Positions 4,257-7,454 of a stretch of 7,454 nucleotides of DNA are shown here, piece after piece. Both the position numbers and the translations under genes were made by a program. The notes below the pieces were generated by a model. That model was not told the origin of the DNA and did no database searches. It saw nothing but the letters and a program-made list of their open reading frames with translations. This DNA is from Flavobacteriaceae bacterium. GTDB lineage: Bacteria; Bacteroidota; Bacteroidia; Flavobacteriales; Flavobacteriaceae. Every line of letters begins with the position of its first letter. Position 1 is the first letter of the stretch. The DNA lies in NCBI GenBank assembly GCA_023700885.1, contig JAMPYA010000103.1, forward strand, positions 1 through 7,454. The letters run 5' to 3'.

Positions 4257-7178
4257 ATGAATTTCAAAAAATATTCCTCCTTTCTTTTATTTTTATTGAT
4301 GGTAATTACAGCCCAATCACAATCAGAAAAACAATGGAGTACTTTTGAAATTACTCAAAAAAAATGGGCAGATAGTGTTTTAAATACGCTTTCAATTGAT
4401 CAAAAAATTGGTCAACTTTTTATGATAGCAGCTTATTCTAATAAAGATGAAAAGCATTATCAAACCATAGAAAATCTTGTACAGCAACATCAACTTGGTG
4501 GTTTAATTTTTATGCAGGGAACTCCATTAAAACAAGCAGAATTAACCAATCGTTTTCAGCAAAAATCAAAAATTCCATTGCTCATTGGGTTTGATGGCGA
4601 ATGGGGTTTATCTATGCGTTTAAAAGATTCTTACCAATATCCTTGGAATATGACTTTAGGAGCCATAAGAGATAATCAATTGGTTGAAGAGTTTGGCAAG
4701 CACCTAGGCAAACAACTCAAACGAATTGGAGTTCATGTCAATTTCGCACCTGTTGTAGATGTAAATACCAATCCTTTAAATCCGATAATTGGAAATCGAT
4801 CATTTGGTGAAAATAAAATAAATGTTGCTGATAAAGCCATCGCTTTTACCAAAGGAATTCAAAGTGAGGGTGTTATGGCAAGTGCTAAACATTTTCCGGG
4901 ACATGGAGATACTGATAAAGATTCGCATAAAACCTTACCGACTATAAATTTTGATGTATCAAGAATAGATTCTGTAGAATTATATCCATACAAAAAATTG
5001 TTTGAATCAGGAATTGGCAGTGTAATGGTGGCGCATTTAAATGTACCAAGTTTAGATACTATCAAGAACTTACCCTCTACATTGTCTTATAAAATTGTTA
5101 CAGAATTATTGAAAGAAAAATTAGCTTTTAATGGTTTAATTTTTACAGATGCACTCAATATGAATGGTATCATTAATGGTTCTGAAGCCGGAACTATTGA
5201 GTTAGGTGCTTTTTTAGCGGGAAATGACATGCTTTTATTTTCAGAAAAAATACCCGAAGCAATCGCTAAAATTAAAATGGCATATGCTAATGGATTGATC
5301 ACTGAAGAAAGACTAAATCATTCAGTCAGAAAAATTTTAGAAGCTAAATTTTGGGCAGGTTTAAATAAGTTTCAACCAATAGTTTTAGAGGGTTTAAGTG
5401 AATCTATAAATTCAGTTGCAAATGAAATATTGCATCGTAAATTGATAGAAAACTCTGTAAGTTTATTACTAAATAAAGAAGAAATTTTTCCAATTAGAGA
5501 ACTTGATAAACAAAGAATTGCTTATGTAAAAATAGGAGATGCAGACCATTTACCATTTCTCAATATGCTTCAGAATTATGCTAATGTAACTCCAGTTGAA
5601 ATTTCTTCTAAAGATTCTATAAATGATAAATTAGCTGCTTTTAATTTGGTAATTGTAGGATATCATAAAGCTGATGACCATCCGTGGAGAAATCATAAAT
5701 TGACTGAACAAGAATTAGGAATATTAAATGAAATTTCTAAAAATTCAAATACTATTGTTTCAGTTTTTGCTAATCCGTATAGTTTGTTAGAAATAGATAA
5801 TTTTTATCAAATGAAAAGTCTTGTTTTAGCTTATCAAAACTCTAAATTATCTCAGGAAATTTCTGCTCAGATGTTATTTGGTGCTCATGAAACTAAAGGA
5901 AAACTTCCTGTATCAATAAAAAATGAGTTTTACGAAGGCTACGGTTTGTTGTCAAGTAATTTAAGTAGATTGTCATATGGTATTCCTGAAGAAGTAGGTA
6001 TGAGTCGCTTTAAATTGGCCGAAATAGATACCATTGCAAAACAAATTATAGATAAGGAAATGGCCCCCGGACTACAAGTTTTAGTAGCAAAAGAAGGTAA
6101 AGTTATTTTTAATAAAAGTTATGGTTATCATACCTATGATAAAATGAATGTAGTAAAAACTACCGATGTTTATGATTTAGCTTCTCTTACAAAAATATTA
6201 GGCACTTTACCTTTGTTAATGGAACTGGAAGAAAAGGGAAAAATGGAATTAGATGATAAATTAGGTCATATTTTACATGAGTATAGAAATTCTAATAAAA
6301 GAAGAATAACGGTTAAGGAAATGTTGTCTCACAATGCAAAATTGCAAGCATGGATACCATTTTATACCAAAACGATTTCTAAAGAAACTAAAAAACCGGA
6401 TTTAAAATATTACAGCAATTCAAAAAGTTATAATTATAATATTGAGGTAGCCCAAAATCTATATTTACGAAGTGATTATTTGGATTCTATTTATGCTGAA
6501 ATTGAGGATTCTAAATTGCTTTCAAAAAAGGAGTATAAATACAGTGACTTACCCTATTATATATTTAAACAATATATTGAAAAACAATATCATAAGCCAT
6601 TGAATAAATTAATTGATGAATATTTTTATAATAAACTTGGAACTCATAAACTAACTTATTTACCACTTCAAAAAATGGATTCAACTATAATTGTTCCTTC
6701 GGAGAATGATACGTATTACAGAAATCAGCTATTAAGAGGATATGTTCATGATATGGGTGCTGCCATGCAAGGTGGAGTAGGTGGCCATGCCGGTTTATTT
6801 GGAAATGCTAATGATGTTGCTAAAATGATGCAATTATATTTACAAAAGGGATTCTACGGAGGTCATCGGTATTTTAAACCACAAACTCTTGAAAAATTTA
6901 ATCATCGTTATTTTGAGGATGAAGGCAATAGAAGAGGTTTAGGATTTGATAAACCCCAATTAAACGGCGAAAATGCCAATACCTGTGGTTGTGTTTCACA
7001 AGAAAGTTTTGGACATAGCGGATTTACCGGAACTTATGCTTGGGCTGATCCTGAAAGCCAGATTGTCTATGTGTTTTTATCCAATAGAACTTTTCCTACA
7101 ATGGAAAATAATAAACTTATAAAAGAAGAAATCAGAACTAAAATTCAGAAAATTATACAAGAAGCGATTGTTAGGTAG
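4257..7178 (+). CDS. Exported GH3 beta-N-acetylglucosaminidase-like / class C beta-lactamase-like serine hydrolase fusion
   Basis: The 973-residue protein starts with a signal peptide (hydrophobic core SSFLLFLLMVITAQS, cleavage near residues 19-22; no lipobox cysteine), so it acts outside the cytoplasm. Residues about 40-370 form a glycoside hydrolase family 3 domain of NagZ type: KHFPGHGDTDKDSH (211-224) carries the loop with the catalytic Asp-His pair, and FTDALNMNG (297-304) carries nucleophile D298. Residues about 395-560 form a GH3 C-terminal alpha/beta domain. Residues about 578-970 form a serine beta-lactamase/penicillin-binding-like domain with SxxK as SLTK (643-646), YSD at 762-764 and HSG at 920-922 in place of KTG. 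The domain order is the fusion type known from Bacteroidota. It would cleave GlcNAc-containing glycans, likely peptidoglycan or chitin fragments, and the second domain may act as a peptidase or esterase on the same polymer; this pairing is inferred. The stop codon falls inside the first unit of a heptad repeat array. It follows the 161-residue gene by 56 bp. Confidence 0.93.
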   Translation: MNFKKYSSFLLFLLMVITAQSQSEKQWSTFEITQKKWADSVLNTLSIDQKIGQLFMIAAYSNKDEKHYQTIENLVQQHQLGGLIFMQGTPLKQAELTNRFQQKSKIPLLIGFDGEWGLSMRLKDSYQYPWNMTLGAIRDNQLVEEFGKHLGKQLKRIGVHVNFAPVVDVNTNPLNPIIGNRSFGENKINVADKAIAFTKGIQSEGVMASAKHFPGHGDTDKDSHKTLPTINFDVSRIDSVELYPYKKLFESGIGSVMVAHLNVPSLDTIKNLPSTLSYKIVTELLKEKLAFNGLIFTDALNMNGIINGSEAGTIELGAFLAGNDMLLFSEKIPEAIAKIKMAYANGLITEERLNHSVRKILEAKFWAGLNKFQPIVLEGLSESINSVANEILHRKLIENSVSLLLNKEEIFPIRELDKQRIAYVKIGDADHLPFLNMLQNYANVTPVEISSKDSINDKLAAFNLVIVGYHKADDHPWRNHKLTEQELGILNEISKNSNTIVSVFANPYSLLEIDNFYQMKSLVLAYQNSKLSQEISAQMLFGAHETKGKLPVSIKNEFYEGYGLLSSNLSRLSYGIPEEVGMSRFKLAEIDTIAKQIIDKEMAPGLQVLVAKEGKVIFNKSYGYHTYDKMNVVKTTDVYDLASLTKILGTLPLLMELEEKGKMELDDKLGHILHEYRNSNKRRITVKEMLSHNAKLQAWIPFYTKTISKETKKPDLKYYSNSKSYNYNIEVAQNLYLRSDYLDSIYAEIEDSKLLSKKEYKYSDLPYYIFKQYIEKQYHKPLNKLIDEYFYNKLGTHKLTYLPLQKMDSTIIVPSENDTYYRNQLLRGYVHDMGAAMQGGVGGHAGLFGNANDVAKMMQLYLQKGFYGGHRYFKPQTLEKFNHRYFEDEGNRRGLGFDKPQLNGENANTCGCVSQESFGHSGFTGTYAWADPESQIVYVFLSNRTFPTMENNKLIKEEIRTKIQKIIQEAIVR

Positions 7179-7292
7179 ATTAAAGAATATAGATCAGAGA
7201 TAAAAGACCAGTGTAATAAGAATTAATTAAACTCATCGTTCAATCTTTTGTCTTTTGTCTTTTATCTATTATCTTTTATCTTTTTTCTTACA
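7177..7292. repeat. Inverted heptad array between convergent genes; possible bidirectional terminator
   Basis: The left arm has G at 7178, 7185, 7192, 7199 and 7206, an exact 7-bp period. The right arm has C at 7245, 7252, 7259, 7266, 7273, 7280 and 7287, again exactly 7 bp apart, with units like TCTTTTA or TCTTTTG. The spacer 7212-7243 is AT-rich. AGATAAAAGAC at 7198-7208 is perfectly complementary to GTCTTTTATCT at 7257-7267, so an 11-bp stem with a 48-nt loop could form. T6 at 7281-7286 follows on the plus strand. Lying between genes that converge, it may end transcription from both sides, though the stem is AT-rich and weak. It shares 19 of 20 bases (7269-7288) with 679-698, placing it in the same family as the arrays around the S23/IVP-like gene. 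Confidence 0.8.
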
Positions 7293-7294
7293 AA

Positions 7295-7454
7295 TTATTC
7301 ATTAAAAAAAGCAACGCTTTGTGTTGCAACTAAAGCAGCTGGGTCAGTACGTAATCGGCTTTCACCTAAAGTTACAGGTATAAATTTTTGCTGAATTGCC
7401 AATTTAATTTCTTCGGGAGAAAAATCGCCTTCAGGGCCAATTAAAATGGTAACC
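7295..7454 (-). CDS. rsmE: 16S rRNA (uracil-1498-N3)-methyltransferase RsmE, C-terminal fragment
   Basis: Reading the minus strand from the window edge gives 52 residues ending in VAFFNE and a TAA stop (complement of 7295-7297). The conserved SPOUT motif ILIGPEGDFSPEE and the later block LGESRLRTDPAALVA match the two signature segments that build the trefoil knot and S-adenosylmethionine pocket at the end of RsmE. The enzyme methylates N3 of U1498 in 16S rRNA on the small ribosomal subunit. The start and N-terminal PUA-like domain lie beyond the window. The usual LRTETA motif reads LRTDPA here, a mild variation. The gene converges with the glycosidase fusion, and the heptad array fills the gap. 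Confidence 0.93.
   Translation of the reverse strand, partial: VTILIGPEGDFSPEEIKLAIQQKFIPVTLGESRLRTDPAALVATQSVAFFNE

Noticed and set aside
4859..5302. Two short minus-strand open frames within the glycosidase gene
   Set aside because: Both are opposite the conserved GH3 catalytic segment and look like shadows.
7177..7292. CRISPR-like array from regular repetition
   Set aside because: Units are only 7 bp with no unique spacers, and no cas genes are near.

Overview
The window is AT-rich, with short intergenic gaps, no clear Shine-Dalgarno sites and one good match to the Bacteroidota -7 promoter motif (TAnnTTTG). Its protein families point the same way: a GH3/beta-lactamase-type fusion lipoprotein-or-periplasmic enzyme, an HTH-less NtrC-type regulator, and a 161-residue protein of a kind usually seen in Flavobacteriaceae. 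The best guess is a chromosomal segment of a flavobacterium (Bacteroidota, Flavobacteriales). This rests on recognition of protein and promoter style, not on any database search.

Layout. Positions 1-201 are the C-terminal end of an ABC-2 type permease. Next comes a small gene for a four-helix-bundle protein of the 23S rRNA intervening-sequence (S23/IVP) family (251-607), with purine-rich or pyrimidine-rich arrays of about 7 bp period on both sides. Then follow a receiver plus sigma-54 AAA+ response regulator without a DNA-binding domain (715-1878) and, 21 bp later, a PPK2-type polyphosphate kinase (1900-2748); these two probably form one transcript. A promoter-like site near 2823 precedes a second unit: a DEDDh 3'-5' exonuclease (2856-3710), a 161-residue protein of unknown function (3715-4200) and a 973-residue exported GH3 glycosidase/serine-hydrolase fusion (4257-7178). 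On the opposite strand the 3' end of rsmE (7295-7454) converges on this unit.

The main structural novelty is non-coding. Arrays whose G or C residues recur every 7 bp (sometimes 8) lie at 208-240, 636-706 and 7177-7292. The last two have the same plan: an AG-type arm, an AT-rich spacer, then an inverted CT-type arm. The first two enclose the S23/IVP-like gene, so the segment 208-706 resembles an insertion unit with inverted ends and the small gene inside. The copy at 7177-7292 looks like a gene-less version of the same unit.

Functionally the coding genes look like ordinary chromosomal functions: export, sigma-54 regulation coupled to nucleotide/polyphosphate metabolism, nucleic-acid trimming, cell-wall sugar turnover and ribosome modification. 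I see no CRISPR array, tRNA, rRNA, transposase, reverse transcriptase or recognisable defence system.
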